Origin: Thalassobaculum sp965228445
GTDB lineage: Bacteria > Pseudomonadota > Alphaproteobacteria > Thalassobaculales > Thalassobaculaceae
DNA length: 64,000 nt
Reading direction: 5' to 3'
Assembly: GCA_965228445.1 (NCBI GenBank)
Contig: OZ245813.1
Span: forward strand, 3,100,001 to 3,164,000
Shown here: in pieces, positions 50,489 to 59,770 of the stretch
Layout of the letters: each line of letters begins with the position of its first letter
How positions within the stretch are numbered: position 1 is the stretch's first letter
Program-made: the position numbers and the translations under genes
Notes under the pieces: generated by a model
What the model saw: the letters and a program-made list of their open reading frames with translations, nothing else
What the model was told of the DNA's origin: nothing
Database searches by the model: none

Positions 50489-51862
50489 ATGACCACGGTT
50501 ATCGAGACCTACGCCGCTTTCGCCGCGGGCCTGCGCACCGCCCCGCTGTCGGACGAGGTCCGCCACCACGCGGAGCGGGCCATCGTCGACTGGTTCGCCG
50601 CCTGCGTGCCCGGCGGGGTGATGGCGCCGGCGACCCTGGTGGCCCAGGCGCTGGAGGACCAGGTCGGGGCCGGCAACGCCTCGCTGGTGCCCGGCGGCCA
50701 GCGGGCGACGGCCCAGACCGCCGCGCTGATCAACGGCATCGCGTCGCATACGGTGGAGTTCGACGACATCTTCCGCGAGGGGCTGTATCACCCGGGCACG
50801 CCGACGATCTCGGCCGCCCTCGCCGCCGCCGAACTGGCCGGGGCCGACGGCAAGCGGCTGCTGGCCGGCGTGGTCGCCGGCTACGAGGTCTCCAACCGCA
50901 TCGCCAAGGCGGTGAACCCGCGCCATTACGACTACTGGCACACCACCGCGACGGTCGGCTGCTTCGGGGCGGCGGCCGCCGCCTCGGTGATCCTCGACCT
51001 GGATGCCGGCCAGACCGCCCATGCCCTGGGCACGGCCGCGACCATGGCCGCCGGCCTGCAGCAGGCGTTCCGGGCCGACGCCATGAGCAAGCCGCTGCAT
51101 TCCGGCCGCGCGGCGGAGGCGGGGGTGCTCGCCGCCCGGCTGGCCAAGGCCGGCGTGACCGGCGCCCTCGACGCGCTGGAGGGGCCGCGCGGCTTCGGCG
51201 CGGCGATGAGCGGGCCCGACGTGGACTGGGCGGCGGCGACCGCCACCCTCGGCGCCGACTGGACCATCACCCGGGTGACCTTCAAGAACCACGCCGCCTG
51301 CGGCCATGTGCACGCGGCGGTCGACGCGGCGGCCGAGATCGCCGCGGCCAACGGGCTCACGGTCGACCGGATCGACCGGATCGAGGCTGGCTCCTACGCC
51401 AAGTCGGTGGAGATCTGCGGCAATGCCGAGCCGGTGACCGCTTTCGAGGCGAAGTTCAGCCTGCCCTACTGCGTGGCCGCGGTGCTGGTGCGCGGCTCGG
51501 TCCGGCGCGCGGCCTTCGAGCCGGACGCGCTCGCCGATCCGGCGATCCGCGCCCTGGCGGCCAAGGTGGTGCACACCGTCGATCCCGGCTGCGAGGCGGC
51601 CTTCCCGGGTGCGCGTTCGGCCCGGGTGGCGATCGTCACCACCGACGGCCGGCGTTTCGAGCATTTCGCCCCGACCCGCAAGGGCGACCCCGACAGCCCG
51701 CTCACCGATGCCGAGCTGGACGCCAAGTTCCACGAGCTGACCGACGAGGTGCTGGGCGCGGAGGCCGCCGGCGAACTGCTGTCCCGGCTGCGCGCCCTGC
51801 ATGCCGCCGGGCCGATCGGCGACCTGCTCCGCGCCACCGCCTTGGCCCACGCCGCGGAGTAG
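50489..51862 (+). CDS. MmgE/PrpD family protein
   Basis: The 457-residue protein has the MmgE/PrpD helical domain with AIVDWFAACVPGG, ASHTVEFDDIF, HTTATVGCFGAAAAA and FKNHAACGHVHAAVDAA. The family contains 2-methylcitrate dehydratase and itaconate/aconitate-related enzymes that eliminate water from tricarboxylates. Substrate not predictable. GGAGGG precedes the ATG. It is probably co-transcribed with the dehalogenase gene; a family B repeat separates it from the acyl-CoA dehydrogenase gene. Confidence 0.88.
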   Translation: MTTVIETYAAFAAGLRTAPLSDEVRHHAERAIVDWFAACVPGGVMAPATLVAQALEDQVGAGNASLVPGGQRATAQTAALINGIASHTVEFDDIFREGLYHPGTPTISAALAAAELAGADGKRLLAGVVAGYEVSNRIAKAVNPRHYDYWHTTATVGCFGAAAAASVILDLDAGQTAHALGTAATMAAGLQQAFRADAMSKPLHSGRAAEAGVLAARLAKAGVTGALDALEGPRGFGAAMSGPDVDWAAATATLGADWTITRVTFKNHAACGHVHAAVDAAAEIAAANGLTVDRIDRIEAGSYAKSVEICGNAEPVTAFEAKFSLPYCVAAVLVRGSVRRAAFEPDALADPAIRALAAKVVHTVDPGCEAAFPGARSARVAIVTTDGRRFEHFAPTRKGDPDSPLTDAELDAKFHELTDEVLGAEAAGELLSRLRALHAAGPIGDLLRATALAHAAE

Positions 51863-51880
51863 CGCACCCACCCCCCCCCT

Positions 51881-51984
51881 GTCTTCCCGGCCTTGCGCCG
51901 GGACCCAGGAACGGGACGTCCGGAGCGGATGGTTTGACGCTCCGGCGGCCGCACCCCTCGGTCCCGGCGCAAGGCCGGGAAGAG
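51881..51984. repeat. palindromic intergenic repeat, family B copy 3
   Basis: About 104 bases with left end GTCTTCCCGGCCTTGCGCC/GGGACCCAGG and right end CGGTCCCGGCGCAAGGCC/GGGAAGAGC, matching the copy at 35641-35752 almost exactly at both ends while the middle differs. It lies inside the plus-strand run between the MmgE/PrpD and acyl-CoA dehydrogenase genes. A run of nine C precedes it. Confidence 0.85.
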
Positions 51985-52032
51985 CAAGGATACTAAATCT
52001 GAACGAGACCACCTCACCGACCGGAGACCCGA

Positions 52033-53205
52033 ATGTCCTCCCTGTATGACGACCTGCTCACCGAGGAGCAGCTCCAGTTCCGCGACGCCGTGCGCGGATT
52101 TGCCGAGCGCCACCTCGCCGCCGACCGCCTGGCCCGCGCCCACCGCTCGGAATTCCCGTTCGACGTCGCCAAGCTGATGGCGGAGCAGGGTCTGCTCGGC
52201 ATCACCTTCAAGGAGGAGGACGGCGGCATGGGCGGCTCGCTCATGGACGCCATCGTCGCCATCGAGACGGTCTCCGCCGTCTGCCCGCGCTCGGCCGACG
52301 TCATCCAGGCCGGCAATTTCGGGCCGATCCGCACCTTCGTCGAATACGCCACCGACGATCAGAAGGAACGCTACCTGGCCCCGCTGATCGGCGGCGAGGC
52401 CACCATCTCGGTCGGTATGAGCGAGCCGGAGGCCGGCTCCGCCGTCACCGACCTGAAGACCACCGCCACGCCCGACGGCGACGGCTTCCGCATCAACGGA
52501 ACCAAGGTGTTCTCCTCGCACAGCCCGGACTCCAACCTGTTCCTGGTCTATGTGCGCTACGGCCCGGGGGTGGACGGCATCGGCTCGGTCCTGGTCGAGC
52601 GCGGGCAGGAGGGCTTCACCCTCGGCCGGCCGAGCCGCTATGTCGGCGGCGACGACTGGTGCCAGCTCTATTTCGAGGACGTCTATGTCGGCCCGGAGAA
52701 CGTTCTGCTGCGCGAGGGCGGCTTCAAGAAGCAGATCGCGGCCTTCAACATCGAGCGCCTGGGCAACTCGGCCCGCGCGCTGGCCTTCGGGCGCCACGCC
52801 TTCGAGATCGCCCGCGAACATGCGGAGACCCGGCACCAGTTCGGCCGGCCGCTGGCCGACTTCCAGGGCCTGCAGTGGAAGTTCGCGGAGGCCGCCCTGC
52901 GCATGGAGGCGGCCCAGCTCATGCTGTACCGGGTCGCCGGCAAGGCCGACAAGGGCCTGCCCAGCGCCTACGAGACCGCCCTGGTCAAATATCTCTGCAA
53001 CGAGGCCGGGTTCCTGGCCGCCAACGAGGCGATGCAGATCCTCGGCGGCCTCGGCTACACCGAGGAGAGCCTGGTCGAGTACTGCTGGCGCCGGGCCCGC
53101 GGCTGGCAGATCGCCGGCGGCAGCCTGGAGATGATGAAGAACCGCATCGCCGAGGGAGTCTTCGGCCGCCGGTTCTCCCAGCGCCCGCCCAAGCCGAAAG
53201 CGTGA
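52033..53205 (+). CDS. acyl-CoA dehydrogenase
   Basis: The 390-residue flavoenzyme has the N-terminal helical domain, SVGMSEPEAGSAVTDLKT and a C-terminal domain with RHQFGRPLADFQGLQWKFA, AMQILGGLGYTEE and WQIAGGSLEMMKNRIAE. It should oxidise an acyl-CoA to the 2,3-enoyl-CoA and pass electrons to ETF; chain preference is not evident. GGAGA precedes the ATG. It is followed eight bases later by the acyl-CoA synthetase gene, so the two form a fatty- or branched-acid catabolic pair. Confidence 0.92.
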   Translation: MSSLYDDLLTEEQLQFRDAVRGFAERHLAADRLARAHRSEFPFDVAKLMAEQGLLGITFKEEDGGMGGSLMDAIVAIETVSAVCPRSADVIQAGNFGPIRTFVEYATDDQKERYLAPLIGGEATISVGMSEPEAGSAVTDLKTTATPDGDGFRINGTKVFSSHSPDSNLFLVYVRYGPGVDGIGSVLVERGQEGFTLGRPSRYVGGDDWCQLYFEDVYVGPENVLLREGGFKKQIAAFNIERLGNSARALAFGRHAFEIAREHAETRHQFGRPLADFQGLQWKFAEAALRMEAAQLMLYRVAGKADKGLPSAYETALVKYLCNEAGFLAANEAMQILGGLGYTEESLVEYCWRRARGWQIAGGSLEMMKNRIAEGVFGRRFSQRPPKPKA

Positions 53206-53213
53206 GGCGGGAT

Positions 53214-55289
53214 ATGGCTGACAGCAAGGGCTGGATCGACGCCCTGATCCGGCCGGCCACGGTTGCCGTGGTCGGTGCCTCCGACGATCCGAAGAAGGAC
53301 AGCGCCCGGCCGCTGCGCTTCCTGCGCAAGCACGGCTTCGCCGGCACGGTCTGGCCGATCAACCCGAGGCGCGAGACCGTGCTGGGGGAGAAGGCCTGGC
53401 CCAGCCTGGCCGACCTGCCGGCGGTGCCGGAGCATGTCTATATCGTCACCGCCGCCGAGCGCGTGGAAGAGCAGGTGGTGGAGGCCGCCCGGCTGGGCGT
53501 GAAGGTCGCCACGGTCCTGGCCGACGGCTTCGCCGAGGCGGGCGACGACGGCGCGGAGGCCCAGCGCCGGCTGGTGGAGAAGGCCCATGCCGGCGGCATG
53601 CGGCTGCTCGGCCCCAACAGCATGGGCGCGGCCAATGTCGCCGACCGCACGCCGTTCACCACCAACGCCGCCTGGGAGGCCGAGAGCCTGAAACCCGGCC
53701 GGCTGATGGCCCTGTCCCAGTCCGGCTCGCTGATCGGCACCCTGGTGTCGCGCGGTGCCGCGCGGGGCATCGGCTTCCACTCGCTGGTCTCGGTCGGCAA
53801 CGAGGCGGACCTGGATGTGGGCGCCATCGGCGAGGCCGCGGTCGGTCTCGACGGGGTGGACGCCTTCGTGCTGTTCCTGGAGACCGTACGCCGGCCGGAG
53901 CGGATCGCCGCCTTCGCCCGCGCGGCCGATGCCGCCGGCAAGCCGATCGTCGTCTATAAGCTCGGCCGCTCGCCCGAGGCCCAGGCGCTGGCCGTGTCCC
54001 ATACCGGTGCCCTGGTCGGCTCCGACAAGGCGGCCGACGCGTTCTTCCGCGACCTCGGCATCCTGCGCGTCGACCAGTTCGAGGCGCTGCTGGAGCTGCC
54101 CGCCCTGCTGAAGGGCCGCCGGCCCGACGCGGCGCGGCGCACCAAACCGGTCGCCGTGGTCACCACCACCGGCGGCGGCGGCGCCATGGCGGTCGACCGT
54201 CTGGGGGATGCCGGCATCGCGGTGGAAGGCGCCTCAGACGCCCTGCGCGCCCATGTGAAGGAGGCGGTCGGCCTGTCGCTCAAACCGGCCCGCCTGATCG
54301 ACGTGACCCTCGCGGGCGCCCGATACGAGGTGATGAAGACCGTGCTGGACGGGCTGCTGGACAGCGGCGACTACGCCGCCGTGGTGGCCGCCATCGGGTC
54401 GTCGGCCCAGTTCCTGCCGGAGCGGGCGGTACAGCCGATCGTCGATTGCGCCGGCCATGCCACCCCGATCGCCGCCGCGCCGCTGCCCCAGGCGGACCGA
54501 GCGCTCGCCATGCTGTCTGAGGCGGAGGTCGCCGGGTTCCGCTCGGTGGAATCCATGGCCGATGCGGTCCGCGCCTTCATCGAATGGACCCCGCCGAAGC
54601 CGCTTCCGACCGACGCGCCGCCGGAAATCGGTCCGGCCCGCCCCGGCGCGGTGCTCGGCGAGGCGGACGGTCTCGCCCTGCTGGACCGGCTCGGCCTGAC
54701 CACCGTGGGCCGCCGGCTTCTCGGGATCGACGAGGCGATCCCAGACGACATCGCCTATCCGGTGGTGCTGAAGGCGGTGAGCGCCGACCTGCCGCACAAG
54801 ACCGAGGCGGGGGCGGTCGCCCTCGGCCTGGCCGACCGGCCGGCGCTGGAGGCGGCCCGCGACGCCATGCGGACCCATCTGAAGACCTCAGCACCCGGCG
54901 CGGTCCTGGAGGGCTGGCTGGTGCAGACCATGGTCCGCGGATTGGGCGAGGCGCTGGTCGGCTACCGGGTCGATCCGGAGGTCGGGCCGGTGATCAGCGT
55001 CGCCCCCGGCGGGATCTACGCCGAGCTGTACGAGGACGTGGCCGTGCGCACCGCCCCGGTCGACCTGGCCGGCGCGCGGCAGATGATCGCCCAGGTGAAG
55101 GGTCTGAAGGCGCTCGCCGGCTGGCGTGGCAAGCAGGCGGGCGACCTGGAGGCCCTGGCCCGGACGGTGGCGGCCCTGTCCACCCTGGCCCTCGACCCGG
55201 ACCTCCGCGTGGCCGAGGCTGAGGCCAACCCGGTCATGGTTCTGGCCGAGGGGGCCGTCGCGGTGGATGCGCTGATCCGCTTCGCCTGA
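53214..55289 (+). CDS. acetate-CoA ligase (ADP-forming) family protein
   Basis: The 691-residue protein joins the alpha part, with a CoA-binding domain (TVAVVGASDDPKKDS, WPINPRR) and succinyl-CoA-ligase-like domains carrying SHTGALVGSDKAAD with the phosphorylated His, to a beta ATP-grasp part (DIAYPVVLKAVSADLPHKTEAGAV). It forms acyl-CoA from acid, CoA and ATP, or the reverse. Next to the acyl-CoA dehydrogenase it probably activates its substrate. Start ATG at 53214 with GAGGCGGG upstream. The open frame extends far upstream inside the dehydrogenase gene but that part is spurious. Confidence 0.9.
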   Translation: MADSKGWIDALIRPATVAVVGASDDPKKDSARPLRFLRKHGFAGTVWPINPRRETVLGEKAWPSLADLPAVPEHVYIVTAAERVEEQVVEAARLGVKVATVLADGFAEAGDDGAEAQRRLVEKAHAGGMRLLGPNSMGAANVADRTPFTTNAAWEAESLKPGRLMALSQSGSLIGTLVSRGAARGIGFHSLVSVGNEADLDVGAIGEAAVGLDGVDAFVLFLETVRRPERIAAFARAADAAGKPIVVYKLGRSPEAQALAVSHTGALVGSDKAADAFFRDLGILRVDQFEALLELPALLKGRRPDAARRTKPVAVVTTTGGGGAMAVDRLGDAGIAVEGASDALRAHVKEAVGLSLKPARLIDVTLAGARYEVMKTVLDGLLDSGDYAAVVAAIGSSAQFLPERAVQPIVDCAGHATPIAAAPLPQADRALAMLSEAEVAGFRSVESMADAVRAFIEWTPPKPLPTDAPPEIGPARPGAVLGEADGLALLDRLGLTTVGRRLLGIDEAIPDDIAYPVVLKAVSADLPHKTEAGAVALGLADRPALEAARDAMRTHLKTSAPGAVLEGWLVQTMVRGLGEALVGYRVDPEVGPVISVAPGGIYAELYEDVAVRTAPVDLAGARQMIAQVKGLKALAGWRGKQAGDLEALARTVAALSTLALDPDLRVAEAEANPVMVLAEGAVAVDALIRFA

Positions 55290-55300
55290 TCGCCCGCTCC

Positions 55301-55469
55301 CGCCCTTCGACACGCCCCGGCTTTGAGCCGTGGCTGCTCAGGATGAGGTCGTCGTTTGCAATGTCGTCGGCGCCGTCGGGGTTTCGGCGTCTGTCCCACA
55401 CCGGCGGTCCCGGCTTTTTTTTTAAGACCTCACCCTGAGCAGCGACCGGAGGTCGCGTGTCGAAGGGCG
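55301..55469. repeat. large palindromic intergenic repeat, family C
   Basis: About 169 bases between the convergent acyl-CoA synthetase and M32 peptidase genes. The outer arms CGCCCTTCGACACG and CGTGTCGAAGGGCG are perfect 14-base reverse complements. Inside, GCTGCTCAGGATGAGGTC on the left mirrors GACCTCACCCTGAGCAGC on the right. The middle contains nine consecutive Ts. This design resembles widespread alphaproteobacterial palindromic elements carrying a CTCA(T/C)CCTGAG core. Only one copy is in the window. Confidence 0.82.
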
Positions 55470-55472
55470 GGC

Positions 55473-56969
55473 CTAAACCTCCAGATACCGCGCCTTCAGA
55501 TGCGCCAGAAACGGGGCGGCGCTGAGGCTGGCGCCGGTGGCCGCCTGCAGGATCTCCTCGGTGCCTCTGGAGCTGGCCACCCCGTGCACGTTGGTCCGCA
55601 TCCAGCCGACCAGCGGGGTGAAGTCGCCGCGGCCGATCGCGTCGGGGATGCCGGGTTCGGCCCGTACCGCCGCCTGGAACAGCTGGGCCGCGGCCATGGC
55701 GCCCAGGGTATAGGTCGGGAAGTACCCGACGGCTCCGTCGTACCAGTGGATGTCCTGCAGGCAGCCGCGCGCGTCGTCCGGCGGGGTCACGCCGATCAGG
55801 GACTGCATTCCCGCGTTCCACGCCGCCGGCAGGCCGTCGACCTCGAGATCGCCCGAGAGCAGCGCCCGCTCCAGGCGGGTGCGCAGGATGACGTGCAGCG
55901 GATAGGTGACCTCGTCCGCCTCCACGCGGATGAAGCTGCGCGCCACCTTCGTGTAGATCCGGCGCAGGTTCTCCGGCTCCCAGGCCGGGCCGTCGGCGCC
56001 GAACGCCTCGCGCGCCCAGCCGGACAGCAGACCGAGGAAGGCCGGGGAACGGCAGGCCTGCATCTCCATCAGCAGGGACTGGCTCTCGTGCATCACCATG
56101 CCACGGGCCTCGCCCACCGGCTGGGTGCGCCAGTCGGCCGGCAGACCGCGCTCGTACAGCGCGTGGCCGGTCTCGTGGATCACGCCCATGATGCCGTTGA
56201 TGAAGCCGGTCTCGTCGTAGCGGGTAGTCACCCGCACGTCGTCCGGCACCCCGCCGCAGAACGGATGCAGGGTCTCGTCGAGGCGGCCATGGGCGAAATC
56301 GAAGCCCAGGGTCTCCATCACCCGGCGCGACAGGGCGCGCTGGGTGGCGACCGGGAACGGCCCCGCCGGCGCGGCGGGATCCCCGAGACGGGCCTGGCGC
56401 TCCAGCACCGCGTCCAGCAGCGGCGGCAGCTCGGCCTCGAGCTCGGCGAACAGCGCTTCAATTTTGGAAATGGAACCGCCCGGCTCGTAGCCGTCCAGCA
56501 GGGCTTCGTACGGGCTGGTGCCAAGCGCTTCGGACTTGGCGGCGGCCTCTTCGCGGATCAGCCGGATCTGCTCGGCCATGGCGTCGCGGACGATGGAGAA
56601 GTCGGCCTTGGCCCGGGCCTCGCGCCACAGCGCCTCGCAGCGCGAGCCGGCTCGGGACAGGGCGTCCACCAGCTCCGAGGAGAGCGCGGTGGCATGGGCA
56701 TGGGTCCGGCGCATCTCCGCCAGATTGGCGGCGCGCCAGTCCTCCAGCGGCTCCTCTGCGGCGGCGGCGAGGTGGTCGGCCACCTCCGGAGCGGTGAGAA
56801 GCTCGTGACGCAGCACCGACAGGGTGGCGAGCTGCTCGGCCCGCGCCTCGGCGCCGCCCGAGGGCATCAGCACATGCTGGTCCCAGCCGAGCATGCCGGC
56901 GGCCCCGGACAGGGCGGAGAGCCGACGGAAGCGGGCCTCCAGCGCATCGGCGGCAGGGGTCGCGGTCAT
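55473..56969 (-). CDS. M32 family carboxypeptidase
   Basis: The 498-residue metallopeptidase has the zinc motif HETGHALYE, preceded by VTTRYDE and followed by MVMHESQSLLMEM with the third ligand, plus the DIHWYDGAVGYFPTYTLG signature of M32 enzymes. These thermostable-type carboxypeptidases (Taq carboxypeptidase family) trim C-terminal residues from peptides in the cytoplasm. ATG 56969 overlaps the SURF1 stop by four bases (ATGA), so it is co-translated as the last gene of the oxidase operon, an unusual partner for it. Confidence 0.92.
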   Translation of the reverse strand: MTATPAADALEARFRRLSALSGAAGMLGWDQHVLMPSGGAEARAEQLATLSVLRHELLTAPEVADHLAAAAEEPLEDWRAANLAEMRRTHAHATALSSELVDALSRAGSRCEALWREARAKADFSIVRDAMAEQIRLIREEAAAKSEALGTSPYEALLDGYEPGGSISKIEALFAELEAELPPLLDAVLERQARLGDPAAPAGPFPVATQRALSRRVMETLGFDFAHGRLDETLHPFCGGVPDDVRVTTRYDETGFINGIMGVIHETGHALYERGLPADWRTQPVGEARGMVMHESQSLLMEMQACRSPAFLGLLSGWAREAFGADGPAWEPENLRRIYTKVARSFIRVEADEVTYPLHVILRTRLERALLSGDLEVDGLPAAWNAGMQSLIGVTPPDDARGCLQDIHWYDGAVGYFPTYTLGAMAAAQLFQAAVRAEPGIPDAIGRGDFTPLVGWMRTNVHGVASSRGTEEILQAATGASLSAAPFLAHLKARYLEV

Positions 56970-57703
56970 ACCCCGGCCCCGTCGCGCTCCGCCTTGTCGG
57001 CCTGGCGGTGCCAGACGATGTAGACGCCGATCAGGGTGGCGGCGAGCAGGAACCAGGTGATGGCGTATTGCAGGTGCTCGTTGCGCACGGTGACGCTGCG
57101 CGCCGCGCCGAAGGGCAGGGTCGTGGGCCTGGGCTCCTCGGCGAGCTGGTCGATGTAGTAGCCGGTGGCGATGGTACCCTCGAGGCCGAGATGCCCGGCC
57201 ATCGCCTGCGGGCGCACGGTGAACCAGACGTCGTTGGCCGGCTCGTTCTCCGGCACGAAGGTGCCCTTCACCCCGGCCTCCATCACCACGCCGTCGATGC
57301 TGGCCGGCGGCGGCACCAGGGTGTCGGGCCGGGCGGCCGGGCGGCGCGCGTCCTCGGGGACCCAGCCCCGGTTGACGAAGACGGTGAGCCCGGACTCGGT
57401 GACGAAGGGGGTGATCACGTGGAAGCCGGCGGTGCCCTTGTAGGGCTTGCCGGTGATCTGCAGTTCCCTGTCGTGCAGGAACCGGCCGGTCGCAGCCACC
57501 CGGCGATAGCGCCATTCCGGCATGTCGTCATGGGTCAGCGACGGCGGCGGATCGGTCGGTTCGGCGGAGACCCGCGCCTCGAACGCGTCGATCAGCTCGG
57601 TCTTCCAGGCCAGCCGCTGGAGCTGCCAGACGCCCAGGGCGAGCATCAGGGCGACGGCGGGGATGGTGAACAGCGTCGGCCAGAGGCGCGGACGAAAACC
57701 CAT
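56966..57703 (-). CDS. SURF1 family cytochrome oxidase assembly protein
   Basis: The 245-residue protein has transmembrane helices at both ends (about 8-28 and 217-236) with a periplasmic domain between them. It carries the SURF1 segments GVWQLQRLAWK and VFVNRGWVP, and the NEHLQYAITWFLLA ending. SURF1 helps insert haem a into subunit I. GAGGACATC precedes ATG 57703. It lies 33 bases beyond the DUF983 gene and overlaps the M32 gene. Confidence 0.92.
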   Translation of the reverse strand: MGFRPRLWPTLFTIPAVALMLALGVWQLQRLAWKTELIDAFEARVSAEPTDPPPSLTHDDMPEWRYRRVAATGRFLHDRELQITGKPYKGTAGFHVITPFVTESGLTVFVNRGWVPEDARRPAARPDTLVPPPASIDGVVMEAGVKGTFVPENEPANDVWFTVRPQAMAGHLGLEGTIATGYYIDQLAEEPRPTTLPFGAARSVTVRNEHLQYAITWFLLAATLIGVYIVWHRQADKAERDGAGV

Positions 57704-57736
57704 GATGTCCTCGGGCCGCGGCAATATCCGCGGCGG

Positions 57737-58102
57737 CTATTGGTCGGGCGTGCCGTGCCGGTATTCCAGCGCGACGACGACGCCCTTGAACGGTCTCAGA
57801 AGCAACAGGGTCCCGACGATCACGGCAACCGGCCACAGGATGGCATGGACCCAGATCGGTGGCGAGAACGCCGACTCGACGATCCAGGCCAGGACCGACA
57901 GGATCGCCCCGAGGGCGAAGATCACGAAGACGGCGGGGCCGTCTCCGGAGCTGCGGGTCCGCAGCGGCTCGCCGCAGACTTCGCAGGTTTCGACGACGGT
58001 CAGATACCCGTCGAACAGGCGCCCCTGGCCGCAGGCCGGGCATTTGCAGGCCAGCCCGGTCGCGATCGGGGACAAGCCCGTCGCGGAGGGGCCGGGGGCC
58101 AT
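57737..58102 (-). CDS. DUF983 membrane protein with zinc-ribbon-like cysteines
   Basis: The 121-residue protein has two CxxC pairs (CPACGQGRLF and CEVCGEPL) and then two transmembrane helices with VFVIFALGAILSVLAW in the first. DUF983 genes are often next to coxC/ctaE and SURF1 in alphaproteobacterial oxidase operons, suggesting an assembly or metal-handling role, but I know no defined biochemistry. It lies 29 bases beyond the ctaE stop on the same strand. Confidence 0.83.
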   Translation of the reverse strand: MAPGPSATGLSPIATGLACKCPACGQGRLFDGYLTVVETCEVCGEPLRTRSSGDGPAVFVIFALGAILSVLAWIVESAFSPPIWVHAILWPVAVIVGTLLLLRPFKGVVVALEYRHGTPDQ

Positions 58103-58131
58103 GGCGCCGGGCTCCCCTCAGCGGGACGGCG

Positions 58132-58917
58132 TCAGCCGCCCCACCAGTAGACGCAGACGAACAGGAACAGCCAGACCACGTCGACAAAGTGCCAGTACCA
58201 GGCCGCCGCCTCGAAGCCGAAATGCTGCTCCGGGGTGAAGTGGCCCTTGTAGGCGCGGACCCAGCAGACCGCCAGGAACAGGGTGCCGACGATCACGTGG
58301 AAGCCGTGGAAGCCGGTCGCCATGTAGAAGGTCGAGGCATAGACCGTGTCGGTGAAGCCGAAGGCGGCGTGGCTGTACTCCAGGGCCTGGAGGCCGGTGA
58401 AGATGAAGCCGAGGATCACCGTGATGCCGAGGCCCCAGAGCAGCTCCTTGCGGTTGTTCTGCAGCAGGGCCGCATGCGCCCAGGTCACCGTGGTGCCCGA
58501 CAGCAGCAGGATCAGGGTGTTCATCAGCGGCAGGTCGAACGGATCGAAGGTCTGGATCCCCTCCGGCGGCCAGACGCCGGTGCGCGGATACAGCGCCATG
58601 TCGAAGAACGCCCAGAAGAAGGCGAGGAAGAAGAACACTTCCGAGGTGATGAACAGCGCCATGCCGTAGCGCATGCCGATCTGCACCACCGGGGAGTGAT
58701 GGCCCTGCCACTGCGCCTCGCGGATGATGTCGCGCCACCAGAAGAACATGGTGCCGAGGATCAGCGCCAGGCCGGCCAGCATGACCAGCACCGCCATGGG
58801 CAGCTCATGCATGTACATGATGCCGCCGACCGCCAGCACGAAGCCGGAGGCGGCCCCCATGAACGGCCAGGGGCTCGGTTCCACCAGGTGGTATGGATGA
58901 TGCTGTTCGTGTGCCAT
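58132..58917 (-). CDS. ctaE: cytochrome c oxidase subunit III
   Basis: The 261-residue protein has seven hydrophobic helices. It carries the subunit III signatures YHLVEPSPWPF at the N-terminus, FITSEVFFFLAFFWAF in the third helix, and MATGFHGFHVIVG and HFGFEAAAWYWHFVDVVWLFLF near the end. Subunit III stabilises proton pumping and binds lipids. GAGGGGACC precedes the ATG. It is in the middle of the oxidase operon, after ctaG. Confidence 0.96.
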   Translation of the reverse strand: MAHEQHHPYHLVEPSPWPFMGAASGFVLAVGGIMYMHELPMAVLVMLAGLALILGTMFFWWRDIIREAQWQGHHSPVVQIGMRYGMALFITSEVFFFLAFFWAFFDMALYPRTGVWPPEGIQTFDPFDLPLMNTLILLLSGTTVTWAHAALLQNNRKELLWGLGITVILGFIFTGLQALEYSHAAFGFTDTVYASTFYMATGFHGFHVIVGTLFLAVCWVRAYKGHFTPEQHFGFEAAAWYWHFVDVVWLFLFVCVYWWGG

Positions 58918-58960
58918 CGGTCCCCTCGTCTTCAGACCCTCCGCCGGAACTGGCGGTATG

Positions 58961-59605
58961 TTACTCTACGGACGGCGCCAGCGCGAGTTGCTGGGCCTTC
59001 GATTGATCCTCAGCCGGATAGAAGGTGTAGGACAGCGTGACCGTGGTCACCCCGTCCATCTTCGGATCCTTCATCAGCTCCGGATCGAGAAAAAACTGCA
59101 CCGGCATGTCGACCGTCTGACCCGGCTTCAGCACCTGTTCGGTGAAGCAGAAGCAGTCGATCTTCATGAAATACGGACCGGCCTTGTGCGGCGTGACGTT
59201 GAAGGCCGCGGTGCCGACCACCGGCGTGTCGCTGGTGTTGGTCGCCCGGTAGAAGGCCAGCTTCTCGACGCCGACCTCGACCTTCGTGGTGTTGACCGCC
59301 GGCACGAACTCCCACTGCAGCCCGTCGCTCACGTTGGAGTCGAAGCGCACGGTGAAGGTGCGGTGCTCGGCCGTGGCGCCTGGGGCGGCGTCCGCCTGGC
59401 GCGTGGTGCCGCCGAAGCCGGTGACCTGGCAGAACAGGGTGTAGAGCGGCACGGCGGCATAGGACACGCCGACCATGCCGACCACAATCCCGCCCAGCAC
59501 CGCCGCGACCCGCAGGTTCGAACGGCGCGCCGGCGCCGGAGCGGTATCCGCGGCCGTCTCCCGGGACGGCTCGGAGGTCCGAGCGGTTTCTGTCGGTTCG
59601 GTCAT
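58961..59605 (-). CDS. ctaG: cytochrome c oxidase assembly protein CtaG/Cox11
   Basis: The 214-residue protein has a Pro/Ala-rich cytoplasmic N-terminus, one transmembrane helix (about 32-55) and a periplasmic immunoglobulin-like domain with the copper-binding CFCF in KIDCFCFTEQ and PVQFFLDPEL. Cox11 delivers copper to the CuB site of subunit I. The small CoxF-like gene ends four bases upstream; ctaE follows 43 bases downstream. Confidence 0.95.
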   Translation of the reverse strand: MTEPTETARTSEPSRETAADTAPAPARRSNLRVAAVLGGIVVGMVGVSYAAVPLYTLFCQVTGFGGTTRQADAAPGATAEHRTFTVRFDSNVSDGLQWEFVPAVNTTKVEVGVEKLAFYRATNTSDTPVVGTAAFNVTPHKAGPYFMKIDCFCFTEQVLKPGQTVDMPVQFFLDPELMKDPKMDGVTTVTLSYTFYPAEDQSKAQQLALAPSVE

Positions 59606-59608
59606 CGT

Positions 59609-59770
59609 TCAGCTCATCCGCAGGATGGTGACAACGAAGAACAGCACGGCGAGACCCAGGATGGTCGCCAGGATCGCCAGGTTCTTGCCGCGCCGCTGGG
59701 CCCAGATGTCCTCGGCCCCGGTCGGGGTCTTCTTGCCGTCCTCGCTCTGGGGATCGCTCATCGCCGTCAT
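59609..59770 (-). CDS. CoxF-like small cytochrome oxidase assembly protein
   Basis: A 53-residue protein, or 50 if started at the ATG at 59761, with a hydrophilic N-terminus (EDIWAQRRGKN) and one C-terminal transmembrane helix (LAILATILGLAVLFFVVTIL). Tiny proteins of this design sit between ctaB and ctaG in many alphaproteobacterial oxidase operons and are named CoxF. The ATG at 59770 overlaps the ctaB stop by four bases (ATGA), favouring the longer form. The frame continues upstream inside ctaB but is spurious there. Confidence 0.72.
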   Translation of the reverse strand: MTAMSDPQSEDGKKTPTGAEDIWAQRRGKNLAILATILGLAVLFFVVTILRMS

